This document shows, piece after piece, positions 43,541 to 50,906 of a stretch of 50,906 nucleotides of DNA; position 1 is the first letter of the stretch; each line of letters opens with the position of its first letter. The stretch is taken from the NCBI GenBank assembly GCA_038237055.1, contig JBBRZD010000001.1, positions 1-50,906 on the forward strand, written 5' to 3'. Below the pieces are notes generated by a model. The model ran no database searches and was not told the origin of the DNA. It was given only the letters and a program-made list of their open reading frames with translations. This DNA comes from Dokdonella_A sp038237055. GTDB lineage: Bacteria > Pseudomonadota > Gammaproteobacteria > Xanthomonadales > Rhodanobacteraceae. Position numbers and translations under genes: made by a program.

Positions 43541-44356
43541 ATGGCAATCCAGATGAACCGCGTCGTACAGACTGACATCCAGCCACTCGCCCCCGACCGC
43601 CTGCGCCCCCTGCGCTATGCGATTCGCGTGCCGTTGCTGCTGCTGCTTGCATCGATCACTCCGCCAATCGCTTTGCTGGCGCTGAATCCGGTCGCTGCGA
43701 GTATCCGCATCGGCGATACCTCGCTGGAGAAATTCATGATCCGCTGGTGGTCGGGCCGGCTGGTGCGTGTTTTTGGATTTCGCCTGCGCTGCTTCGGCGA
43801 GACGATTCCAGGCGGAGTGCTCTATGTCGCCAATCACATTTCATGGCTCGACATCGTGCTGATGCATGGCGCGCGCCCGGTCAGCTTCGTCGCCAAGAGC
43901 GAGATCGCAGGCTGGCCCTTCGTCGGCTGGTTGTCGGCGCGATCGGGCACGATCTTTCATCGCCGTGGCAGTACGGATTCGCTCGCCGTGGTGATGGCGA
44001 CCGTCGTTGATACCTTGCGCGCCGGAAATCCGGTCGGCGTATTCCCCGAAGGCGGTAGTGGTCACGGCGACAAGATCGGCGTTTTCCATGCGCGCATCTT
44101 CCAGACCGCGCTCGACGCGAACGTGCCGGTGCACCCCGTCGCGCTGCGCTATGGTCGCAACGGCGTGCAGGACCCGTCGGTGCCGTTCGGGCGCAAGGAA
44201 AGCTTCTTCGCAAATTTCATGCGCGTGCTCGGTGGTCCCTCGATGGACGCCGAGGTTCACTACCTAGAACCCGTGCCCGCGACGCCGGATGCGCGTCGGC
44301 GCATGGCCGAGGAAAGTCGCGCACGCATCGTGCGAGCACTCGGTTATGGCGACTGA
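43541..44356 (+). CDS. PlsC-family acyltransferase
   Basis: A 271-residue inner-membrane acyltransferase. A membrane segment (PLLLLLASITPPIALLAL, about 31-48) precedes the catalytic box NHISWLD with H99 and D104; VFPEGG is the third motif and IFHRRG the second. It probably adds an acyl chain to a lysolipid such as lysophosphatidic acid; the acceptor is unknown. ATG 43541 is chosen; ATG 43553 is also possible. Its end overlaps the next gene by 11 bases. Confidence 0.88.
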   Translation: MAIQMNRVVQTDIQPLAPDRLRPLRYAIRVPLLLLLASITPPIALLALNPVAASIRIGDTSLEKFMIRWWSGRLVRVFGFRLRCFGETIPGGVLYVANHISWLDIVLMHGARPVSFVAKSEIAGWPFVGWLSARSGTIFHRRGSTDSLAVVMATVVDTLRAGNPVGVFPEGGSGHGDKIGVFHARIFQTALDANVPVHPVALRYGRNGVQDPSVPFGRKESFFANFMRVLGGPSMDAEVHYLEPVPATPDARRRMAEESRARIVRALGYGD

Positions 44357-45452
44357 GAGCGCCGCCGTCGACTCCGGTCGGCCGCCGCCGCGCGTGCGCG
44401 GGCAGGTCGCCGCGACGATCCGTGCTGCTGATTTCCACCCACCACGCAGCTTGCGCAATCCGCATGTGCAATCAGTGCTTGCGTCGAGTGGGTTGCGTCG
44501 ATGGTTCGATCGCGAGCGCAGCGGTGCGATCGAACGCGATGAAGTCGAACACATCCTCGATTGCGGCGATGGCGTGCGCCTGCAGGCGTTCCACACGCGG
44601 CAGCGCCGATTCGATGAGTCGCTCGGACTGGTCGTGCTGCTGCACGGCTGGGAAGGCAGTTCGCGTTCGACCTATCTGCTCAACACCGGCGCGCGCCTGC
44701 TCGATCAAGGCTTTGATGTGGTGCGCCTTACGTTCCGCGACCATGGCGACACGCATCATCTCAATCCGGAGCTGTTCCACTCCTGCCGAATCGAGGAAGT
44801 TGTCGGCGCGGTCGCGGCAATCCAGCGCCAATTTGCGCCGCGCGCCCTCGCGATCGCCGGGTTTTCCCTCGGCGGAAATTTTGCGTTGCGCGTTGCGCTG
44901 CACGCACCCGCGGCGGGCATCGCGCTGAACTATGCGCTGGCGGTGTGTCCGGTGATCAGTCCCGCGGCCGGCCTGTTCGGACTCGAACGCGGACCGTGGT
45001 TCTACGAAAGCTATTTCCTGCACAAGTGGCGCGGTTCGCTGCGGCGCAAGCAAAATCTGTTTCCAGAGCGCGACTGGTTCTCGGCCGCCGAACTCGGTGG
45101 CAACCTGCGCGAACTCACGCATGCGCTGGTGTTGCGCCACACCGGGTTCGATTCGCTCGACGCGTATCTCGATGGCTATTCGATTGCCGGCGATCGCTTG
45201 CGCAACCTGCGCGTGCCGGCAACGATCCTCACGGCGGCGGATGATCCGGTGATTCCGGTGCAGGACTTCTTATCGCTGCAGCTGCCGCCGCTGGTGGAAC
45301 TGGACATCGCCGAGCACGGTGGACACTGCGGCTTCATCAACGATCTTTCGCTGCGTAGCTTCACCGACGACTATATCGCTGAGCGCATGCTGGTCCATCT
45401 GACGGGTCAGGCGATGGGCAGCGCCGCGCAGGGCATCGCAGCGACGGCCTAG
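44346..45452 (+). CDS. YheT-like alpha/beta hydrolase (COG0429)
   Basis: A 368-residue cytoplasmic hydrolase. The opening HPPRSLRNPHVQSVLAS is the COG0429 hallmark, VLLHGWEGSS provides the oxyanion region, and the nucleophile elbow is GFSLGG with S174. The aspartate in TAADDPVIPVQ and the histidine in EHGGHCGFI complete the triad. Substrates of this family are not known with certainty; an esterase or lipid hydrolase role is likely. It overlaps the acyltransferase gene, so the two are coupled and may act on the same lipid. It converges with the AAA ATPase gene. Confidence 0.9.
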   Translation: MATESAAVDSGRPPPRVRGQVAATIRAADFHPPRSLRNPHVQSVLASSGLRRWFDRERSGAIERDEVEHILDCGDGVRLQAFHTRQRRFDESLGLVVLLHGWEGSSRSTYLLNTGARLLDQGFDVVRLTFRDHGDTHHLNPELFHSCRIEEVVGAVAAIQRQFAPRALAIAGFSLGGNFALRVALHAPAAGIALNYALAVCPVISPAAGLFGLERGPWFYESYFLHKWRGSLRRKQNLFPERDWFSAAELGGNLRELTHALVLRHTGFDSLDAYLDGYSIAGDRLRNLRVPATILTAADDPVIPVQDFLSLQLPPLVELDIAEHGGHCGFINDLSLRSFTDDYIAERMLVHLTGQAMGSAAQGIAATA

Positions 45453-45462
45453 ACCCGGCGGA

Positions 45463-46944
45463 TCAGTCGGCCGGAACGGTGCGCTCGCGTGCCCAGGCGC
45501 GCAGTTCGGCCACGCGTTCGGCCATCAGAACCGACAGCGGTCGCGTGTTGCGAACTTCCGTGAGCAGGTGTGCCTGCGTCGGTTTGCTGCGGTCGGCGAG
45601 GGCGGCATACAGCGCGGCGACGATCAGCTGCTCGATCTCGGCGCCGGAAAAGCCTGCAGTTGCGCTCGCGAGTGCATCAATATCGTAGTCGGCAAGATCC
45701 AGCCCGCGCTGAACCAGATGCAGGCGGAAGATCTCGCCGCGGACCGTGTCGCTGGGCAGGTCGACAAAAAACACTTCATCGAAACGGCCCTTACGCAATA
45801 GCTCGGCTGGCAACGCCTGCACGTCGTTCGCGGTTGCCACCAGAAAAACGGGCGCCTTGCGTTCGGCCATCCAGGTCAGCAGATAGCCGAGCACGCGTCG
45901 TGAAACACCATCGTCGGCGCCGGCGGTGGCGAGCGCTTTCTCGATTTCGTCGATCCACAACACGCACGGCGCGAGTAGCTCCGCGTTGTTGAGGGCATCG
46001 CGCAGATTGCGTTCCGTCTCGCCCTGGTATTTGTTGTAGAGCGTGCCGATATCCAGGCGCAGCAGCGGTACGCCGAATCCGCCGGCGATCGCTTTCGCCG
46101 CCATGCTCTTGCCGCAGCCCTGCACGCCGAGCAGAAGCACACCCTTGGGCGGATCGAGTTTCGCAGCCAGCTTTTCGCCGAGGAAGGCGGGCCGGCGCTG
46201 CGCGATCCACAGCTTCAGACGCGCAAGGCCGGCGACGTTCGCGAACTGCGCGGTCTCGTACTCGAAATGCAGCAGGCTGCCACGGTCCAGCAACGCGTAT
46301 TTCGCCTTCGCAAGATTTGGAAGGTCGGCCGCGGTCAGGGCGCCGTCGTCATAGATCAGCTTGCGCACGATGCGGCGTGCGTCGTCGAGGGAAAGTCCCT
46401 TGAGATTGCGCACGACCGCGCGCGCGGCATCAGCATCGACGTCGACGCGGCGACCATCGTGGTCGCGCGAATACCGGAATGCTTCCTCGCGCAGTAGCGC
46501 GGCCAGATCTTCGCTGCCCGGCAACTCGAACGCGAAACGCGTCGCGACGGCGGCCAGCTCCGCCGGCAGCTCGAAGGCGCCACCCACCAACACGATCGTA
46601 TGCTCAGCGGTATCCGTGCGCTGCACGATTTCGCGCAGCAGTCGCAGTGTCATTGGATAGCGCAGGTACGGCTGGAAATCGAGCAGCAGGTATACGCCGG
46701 GCTGACGATTCTGCTTGATCGCCTGCAGCGTCAGGCTGGCGTCGGGTGCATCCTCGGCTTCCTCGTCGCGATCCAGATCGAGGCGCTTGAGGCCATCGGT
46801 GATGCTCCAGCGATAGAGCGGCCGCAACGCCTGCGCAATGGCATGGCGAAAGCCTTCGACGACGCGGGGTTCCTCGCTGGATTCAATGACCAGCAGGGGC
46901 GTACTGGCGCGAATCAGGGTGACAAGATCTTGGTTTTCGCCCAC
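45463..46944 (-). CDS. Ycf46-like AAA ATPase
   Basis: A 493-residue cytoplasmic ATPase. The N-terminal half (about 1-220) resembles the Ycf46-type regulatory region; the AAA module follows with Walker A GVQGCGKS (K279), Walker B VLWIDEIEKAL, and arginine-finger region LLRKGRFDEVFF. Relatives in cyanobacteria and chloroplasts affect inorganic carbon handling; the bacterial role in this group is not established. GTG 46944 (VGENQDLVTL) was preferred over ATG 47034, whose first 30 residues look non-domain and overlap a probable promoter region. Confidence 0.9.
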   Translation of the reverse strand: MGENQDLVTLIRASTPLLVIESSEEPRVVEGFRHAIAQALRPLYRWSITDGLKRLDLDRDEEAEDAPDASLTLQAIKQNRQPGVYLLLDFQPYLRYPMTLRLLREIVQRTDTAEHTIVLVGGAFELPAELAAVATRFAFELPGSEDLAALLREEAFRYSRDHDGRRVDVDADAARAVVRNLKGLSLDDARRIVRKLIYDDGALTAADLPNLAKAKYALLDRGSLLHFEYETAQFANVAGLARLKLWIAQRRPAFLGEKLAAKLDPPKGVLLLGVQGCGKSMAAKAIAGGFGVPLLRLDIGTLYNKYQGETERNLRDALNNAELLAPCVLWIDEIEKALATAGADDGVSRRVLGYLLTWMAERKAPVFLVATANDVQALPAELLRKGRFDEVFFVDLPSDTVRGEIFRLHLVQRGLDLADYDIDALASATAGFSGAEIEQLIVAALYAALADRSKPTQAHLLTEVRNTRPLSVLMAERVAELRAWARERTVPAD

Positions 46945-47136
46945 GTCGGTTGTGCAGGGGGATGCGAGGAATGGGGCGAGGGGTGTGCGCACGAAAGCGC
47001 GTCGGCACAAGCCTAGCATGGCCGGATGCGGCATAATTTAGGGCTAACCTGGCCGAAAGCGGCGTGTTGCGGCGGTCGCCCAGCGCTTCGCGCTGAAATC
47101 TCTTCGCTATCCCCTTCGCACCGAATCCGAATCCGC

Positions 47137-49218
47137 ATGCTCAAAGAATCCATCGATCTGCACCGCCAAGGCCGTTTCGACGAAGCCGAACAGGGCTATC
47201 GCGCGCAGCTTGCCGCAAACCCCGACGATTCCGATGCGCTGCATCTGCTGGGCATGTTGCGCTATCAACTGGGTGATGCGAGTGAAGGTTCGCATCTGCT
47301 TGCTCGCGCGCGCGCGTTGTCGCCGGACGACGCGAACATCGAGTTGAGTCTTGCCTCGCTGGCGTTTCGCGCGGGCAATCACGATGCGGCGGAGCAGGGC
47401 TTCGCGCGCGCGCTCAGCCTCGACCCGAACCTTGCCGGCGCCTATGCCGGCTCGGGTCAGATTGCCTTGTTGCGCGGCGACCACGTGCGCGCCGAAGAAC
47501 ATTTCCGCATCGCCTTGAAGGTCGGCGAGGAGCCGCACGCGCTTGCCGGGCTTGGCGCGCTCCTGCTCGAACGCGGTGATCACGACGCTGCGTTGCGCCA
47601 CCTCGGTCGCGCCGCAGATCTCGCGCCGAACGACGCAATGATACAGATGATGCTCGGGCAGGCGTTCGCGAAGCGCGACACACCGGCGTTTGCAGAGCAG
47701 GCCTTTCGCAATGCGCTGCGCCTGAAACCCGACATGCACCAGGTGCGAAGCTGGCTGGGTTCGTTGCTGGTCAAGGCACGGCGCATTGACGACGCCGAAA
47801 CGGAGTTTCGCCAACTGCTCGGCGTTCCCGACTTCGCAACGAACGCACAGATCGGTCTGGGCGATGCCGCGCGCGCGGACGATCGCTTCGACGACGCTGT
47901 CTCGTCGTACCGCGCCGCATTGATGATCGACCCTGAGCAAACAGAGGCAGTGCGCGCGCTGGCCTGGTCGCTGGCGCAACTGGGACGCCACGACGAAGCG
48001 ATTTCTGTCTATGACGACGCCATCGCGCGCACGCCCGACAATGTCGATCTGCGCAGCGCGCGCGCAGACTTGCTGACCATGATCGGCCGTCTGCCGCAGG
48101 CGGCGAGCGGCTGGAACGATGTGCTTGAGCGCTCGCCAGACAACCTGTTTGCGCATGGCCGGAAGGCGGCCGTTGCCGAATATCTGGGCGATGTCGATGC
48201 CGCACAGGCGCACGCGCGCATTGTTCTGTCCGTGCGCGACGATGCCGAGATGCAGCTGATCCGGGTTCGCGGACTGTTGCGCGACGGTCATGCCGAGGGC
48301 GCGCGCGCGGCGTTGGAAGCAATGCGTGAATATGCAGTATTGAGTGAAGCGCAGACGCGCCAATGCTGGAACTATCTGGGTCGCGCGCACGATCTCGCAG
48401 GTTCTGCCAGTGAAGCCGTGCGCTGCTTCAGCGAAGCGCAACGCGGAAATCTGATATCGATGCCGGCATTGGAAGTGCCGAATCCCGATTTGCAGATGGC
48501 ACTTGCCGAAGCAGTCGGCGCTGCGTGGTCGCACGCGCCGATTCTGCTCCTTGGCGCGCCGGGCAGCGGCGTCGAGCGAGTCGCGGCCCTGCTGGCCGAT
48601 CAACCGCAACTGATCGTTTTGCGCGATCGCGCGAGCGCGCTCGTGCGCAACGATGATTTCAATCAACCGCGCTTCCAGCACTATTGCGGCGAACTGAGCG
48701 AGGCGGATCGCGCTGAGTTGCGCGAACTCTATCTGGCTCCTTTGCGTGCCGGCAATGTTCCGCTTGATCGCCCGATTATCGACTGGCTGCCGCGCTGGGA
48801 TGCGCATCTGCTGGCGCTGATTCGCCGCGCGATGCCGGGCACGCGTCTGCTGATTGTCGAGCGCGATCCGCGCGACGCGTTGCTGAACTGGCTCGCGTTC
48901 GGTTGGGTGCAAGGTTTCCACTGTGATGAACCTGGCGTTGCGACGGCGTGGATGCTGCGCGCGCGTGCTCATCTCGCCTATGGCAGTGAGCTCGAAGAAC
49001 CGCGTCGTTTGGTAGTCGCCGCTGATGCGCTGCTGGAGGATGTGCGTCGCAACGGGGGTGAGCTCGCGCAGTTCGTCGGCGTCGATGAATTGCAGCCGGG
49101 CGAACAGTTTGCGGTGATGGCGCGAGGACTCGGCGGATTGAAGACGGCCTTCCCCGCAGGACATTGGCAGCTGTATTGCGATGCGCTCGCGCCGGAATTC
49201 GCGAAGCTGATGGCTTGA
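47137..49218 (+). CDS. TPR-repeat protein with C-terminal sulfotransferase-like domain
   Basis: A 693-residue protein. Residues 1 to about 440 are about twelve TPR units (for example LHRQGRFDEAEQGYRAQLA). From about 465 comes a sulfotransferase-like domain: LLLGAPGSGVERVAALLADQP in the 5'-phosphosulfate loop position (469-489) and LLIVERDPRDALLNWLAF in the 3'-phosphate region. The usual loop is PRSGTT or PKSGTT; here the basic residue and the TT are replaced (P-G-S-G-V-E), so activity is uncertain. Usual roles are protein or lipid sulfation; target unknown. A hairpin CAGCGCTTCGCGCTG (47081-47095) is in the 5' region. ATG 47137 has a weak ribosome site. The next gene is also TPR-fused. Confidence 0.85.
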   Translation: MLKESIDLHRQGRFDEAEQGYRAQLAANPDDSDALHLLGMLRYQLGDASEGSHLLARARALSPDDANIELSLASLAFRAGNHDAAEQGFARALSLDPNLAGAYAGSGQIALLRGDHVRAEEHFRIALKVGEEPHALAGLGALLLERGDHDAALRHLGRAADLAPNDAMIQMMLGQAFAKRDTPAFAEQAFRNALRLKPDMHQVRSWLGSLLVKARRIDDAETEFRQLLGVPDFATNAQIGLGDAARADDRFDDAVSSYRAALMIDPEQTEAVRALAWSLAQLGRHDEAISVYDDAIARTPDNVDLRSARADLLTMIGRLPQAASGWNDVLERSPDNLFAHGRKAAVAEYLGDVDAAQAHARIVLSVRDDAEMQLIRVRGLLRDGHAEGARAALEAMREYAVLSEAQTRQCWNYLGRAHDLAGSASEAVRCFSEAQRGNLISMPALEVPNPDLQMALAEAVGAAWSHAPILLLGAPGSGVERVAALLADQPQLIVLRDRASALVRNDDFNQPRFQHYCGELSEADRAELRELYLAPLRAGNVPLDRPIIDWLPRWDAHLLALIRRAMPGTRLLIVERDPRDALLNWLAFGWVQGFHCDEPGVATAWMLRARAHLAYGSELEEPRRLVVAADALLEDVRRNGGELAQFVGVDELQPGEQFAVMARGLGGLKTAFPAGHWQLYCDALAPEFAKLMA

Positions 49219-49318
49219 CCGCTGAGCGACACGCTGACCGCGTGCCGCCGGCACTCTTGCGACTGACGCACGTTCTAGCCGCGACTGACCGCAAGCGCGG
49301 CGGCGGTGATTTGATAGC

Positions 49319-49336
49319 ATGTGTCATCGAACACAT
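49319..49336. promoter_or_regulatory. inverted repeat upstream of the hydroxylase gene
   Basis: ATGTGT and ACACAT flank a six-base spacer, 14 bases before the ATG at 49350. A -10-like TAGCAT (49315-49320) overlaps its left arm, so it could be an operator or an RNA hairpin near the translation start. The gene has no clear ribosome binding site. Confidence 0.35.
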
Positions 49337-49349
49337 CTGATCCTCTCCC

Positions 49350-50663
49350 ATGACATCACCTACGCTGTTGCAGTCCGACATCGCCGTGCGCCGCGATGCG
49401 GCGCGCGGGCTGGCCGATCCAGGCCGCGTGGCCGAGGCCGAGCACGCTTTCACCACCTTGTTGCGCGATGCGCCGGATGACAGCGATGCATTGAACTATC
49501 TTGCAATCTGCGCGCATGGCCGACGCCAGTTCGATGTAGCAGTGGCGCTGCTCGAGCGCGCGAATCGCGCGCACCCGGATGATGCCGTCACCTTGATCAA
49601 TCTTGGCACGCTGCAGCGCGAGCGGGGGCATCTCGAAGAAGCCTATGCGGCGATGAAGCGGAGCGCTGAACTAGCACCCGACATCTTCGCTTCGCGCCTG
49701 CGCCTGGGCGAAGTGCTGCAGGCGCTGGGGCGTCCCGCCGAGGCGTTGCCGATTTACTTCGGCGCAATTACGGCCGCACAAAACGCGGGAATGTGGCTCA
49801 GCGATGCGACGACCACGCCGCCATTGCGCGCCCTCGTCCAGCATGCGATGCGGTTCGTAGCCAATGGCTGTCGCGATCTGTTCCTGCAGTTGCTGCAACC
49901 CTTGCGTGAACGCCATGGCGCGGCGGCGCTTGTGCGGGTCGAGAAAAGCCTGGCGATCTATCTTGGCAACTTGAAACCCGACTATCCGGATCCGCGTCAA
50001 CGGCCGAAGTTCATGTATTTCCCGGATCTGCCGACGCAGCCTTCGTTCGATCGCGATCTGTTTCCATGGTATGCCGCGCTTGAGGCGCAAACGGCGGTGA
50101 TTCGCGAGGAAATGCTCAGTGCGATGGCCGACGGCAGCGGCTTTGAACCCTTTCTCGGTCACGCCGGGGACCAGCAGATGTTGCAGGACTATCTACGCAG
50201 CGAGCGAGACAATCCGGCCTGGAATGCGTTCTTCTTCTATCGCCACGGTGAGCGTAATGAAGCGAATGCGCTGCGTTGTCCGCGCACCGCCGCCGCACTC
50301 GATGCGGTGCCGTTGTGCCGCATTCGCGAGCATGCACCGGAGGTCTGCTTCTCGGTACTCACACCCGGATCGCACATCATGCTGCATCAAGGCGTGACGA
50401 ATACGCGCCTCGTCACGCATCTGCCGTTGATCGTGCCGGACGACTGCGCATTGGTCGTCGGTGGCGAAACGCATCGCTGGAAGGAAGGCGTCTGTTTCAG
50501 CTTCGACGACACGTTCATGCATGAAGCCTGGAACCGCAGTGCCCACACGCGCGTGGTCGTGTTGATGGACGTCTGGAATCCGTACCTGACCGAGATTGAG
50601 CGAATTGCCGTTACCGAGCTGACCGCGGCAATCGGGGATTTCAATCGCACGGCGGGCGTGTGA
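49350..50663 (+). CDS. TPR-containing aspartyl/asparaginyl beta-hydroxylase
   Basis: A 437-residue Fe(II)/2-oxoglutarate-dependent enzyme. Residues about 15-130 are TPR units; the hydroxylase domain covers about 220-425. The two iron ligands are H357 (in LVTHLPLIVPD) and H391 (in FMHEAWNRS), with the spacing seen in animal AspH; HIMLHQGVTNTRLV holds the 2-oxoglutarate-binding region and VVVLMDVWNP closes the domain. It hydroxylates Asp or Asn in unknown protein or peptide targets. It follows the TPR-sulfotransferase gene on the same strand by 131 bases, so both may modify products of one pathway. Confidence 0.93.
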   Translation: MTSPTLLQSDIAVRRDAARGLADPGRVAEAEHAFTTLLRDAPDDSDALNYLAICAHGRRQFDVAVALLERANRAHPDDAVTLINLGTLQRERGHLEEAYAAMKRSAELAPDIFASRLRLGEVLQALGRPAEALPIYFGAITAAQNAGMWLSDATTTPPLRALVQHAMRFVANGCRDLFLQLLQPLRERHGAAALVRVEKSLAIYLGNLKPDYPDPRQRPKFMYFPDLPTQPSFDRDLFPWYAALEAQTAVIREEMLSAMADGSGFEPFLGHAGDQQMLQDYLRSERDNPAWNAFFFYRHGERNEANALRCPRTAAALDAVPLCRIREHAPEVCFSVLTPGSHIMLHQGVTNTRLVTHLPLIVPDDCALVVGGETHRWKEGVCFSFDDTFMHEAWNRSAHTRVVVLMDVWNPYLTEIERIAVTELTAAIGDFNRTAGV

Positions 50664-50765
50664 GGCGAGTGGTTTTTGAGAACCCCGCACGATGCAGGGT
50701 CTCAATCTGGTAGCGTTCGCGTTGCCTCAGTTGCGGTATAGCTCACTTGCAGTTCCGCTTGGCAC

Positions 50766-50906
50766 TCAAGCTGTGCAGGCTATTGCGCCGGTGCCTCCCC
50801 ATTTGATCATGTGCTGCACTTCGAAATTGAATTCGCACTTGAGGCTAGGACGATAGACATGACGCCAACGCTTGTTCTTTGGCGGCAATGAATGTTTGAG
50901 GCTTGA
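50766..50906 (-). CDS. possible 3' end of a gene entering from the right edge
   Basis: An open frame of 46 codons runs from the right edge to TGA at 50766, reading PPKNKRWRHVYRPSLKCEF, then FEVQHMIKWGGTGAIACTA. The region is less GC-rich than its neighbours. No family is recognised, and an open frame this short can arise by chance. Confidence 0.25.
   Translation of the reverse strand, partial: SSLKHSLPPKNKRWRHVYRPSLKCEFNFEVQHMIKWGGTGAIACTA

Noticed and set aside
46945..47034. ATG 47034 as the AAA ATPase start
   Set aside because: The extra 30 residues are not domain-like and overlap a probable divergent promoter region.
47107..49320. 737-codon minus-strand frame
   Set aside because: Antisense of the TPR-sulfotransferase gene; Arg/His/Gln-rich with no motifs.
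1..50906. tRNA, rRNA or CRISPR elements
   Set aside because: No T-loop-like tRNA signature, no rRNA core sequence and no regularly spaced direct repeats were seen on either strand by eye.

Overview
The window looks like the chromosome of a high-GC gammaproteobacterium of the Xanthomonadales (Lysobacterales), probably near Rhodanobacteraceae or Xanthomonadaceae. The placement is inferred from gene content: a XanB2-type chorismatase at the head of a xanthomonadin/aryl-polyene-like gene set, the hemD-hemX-hemY, secB-gpsA and ubiJ-ubiB pairs, and many short lipoproteins. No rRNA, tRNA, CRISPR array, phage or complete insertion sequence was recognised.

Layout. 1-1923: a partial formaldehyde-detoxifying alcohol dehydrogenase and a secreted YVTN beta-propeller. 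2038-10278: pigment-type cluster with chorismatase, acyl carrier protein, flavin halogenase-like enzyme, membrane protein, two hotdog dehydratases, acyltransferase, LolA-like protein and MMPL exporter. The ketosynthases and ketoreductase expected of such a pathway are not in the window. 10494-13178: EF-hand protein, a decayed gene and an M61-like peptidase. 13247-15502: uvrD. 15696-21824: an anchored protein of unknown function, a Ser/Thr kinase overlapping an ECF-like sigma factor that has lost part of region 2, and two paralogous membrane proteins. 22022-26254: acyltransferase, arfB, a lipoprotein, ubiB and ubiJ. 26435-31988: alpha/beta hydrolase, lipoprotein, M16 peptidase, short-chain dehydrogenase. 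32317-36735: a small secreted repeat protein, trmL, gpsA, secB, rhodanese, lipoprotein, thioesterase. 36861-40101: hemD, hemX, hemY. 40229-45452: DUF2845 protein, ferredoxin-type reductase, thioesterase, srkA, acyltransferase, YheT-like hydrolase. 45463-50663: Ycf46-like AAA ATPase, TPR-sulfotransferase, TPR-aspartyl hydroxylase. The right edge has a possible partial gene.

How genes may work together. The chorismatase would supply 3-hydroxybenzoate as aromatic starter for the pigment and, as known for XanB2, 4-hydroxybenzoate for ubiquinone; UbiJ and UbiB act later in ubiquinone synthesis. The pigment chain would be carried on the acyl carrier protein, dehydrated by the two hotdog enzymes, acylated, and exported through the MMPL and LolA-like proteins. 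The kinase and the sigma factor are translationally coupled and are likely one signalling unit.

Most of the window is ordinary housekeeping sequence. The points most worth a second look are the shortened sigma factor fused by overlap to its kinase, the incomplete pigment cluster, a run of genes with a -10 box ending exactly six bases before the ATG (candidate leaderless mRNAs), the paralogous membrane-protein pair, and the altered P-loop in the TPR-sulfotransferase.
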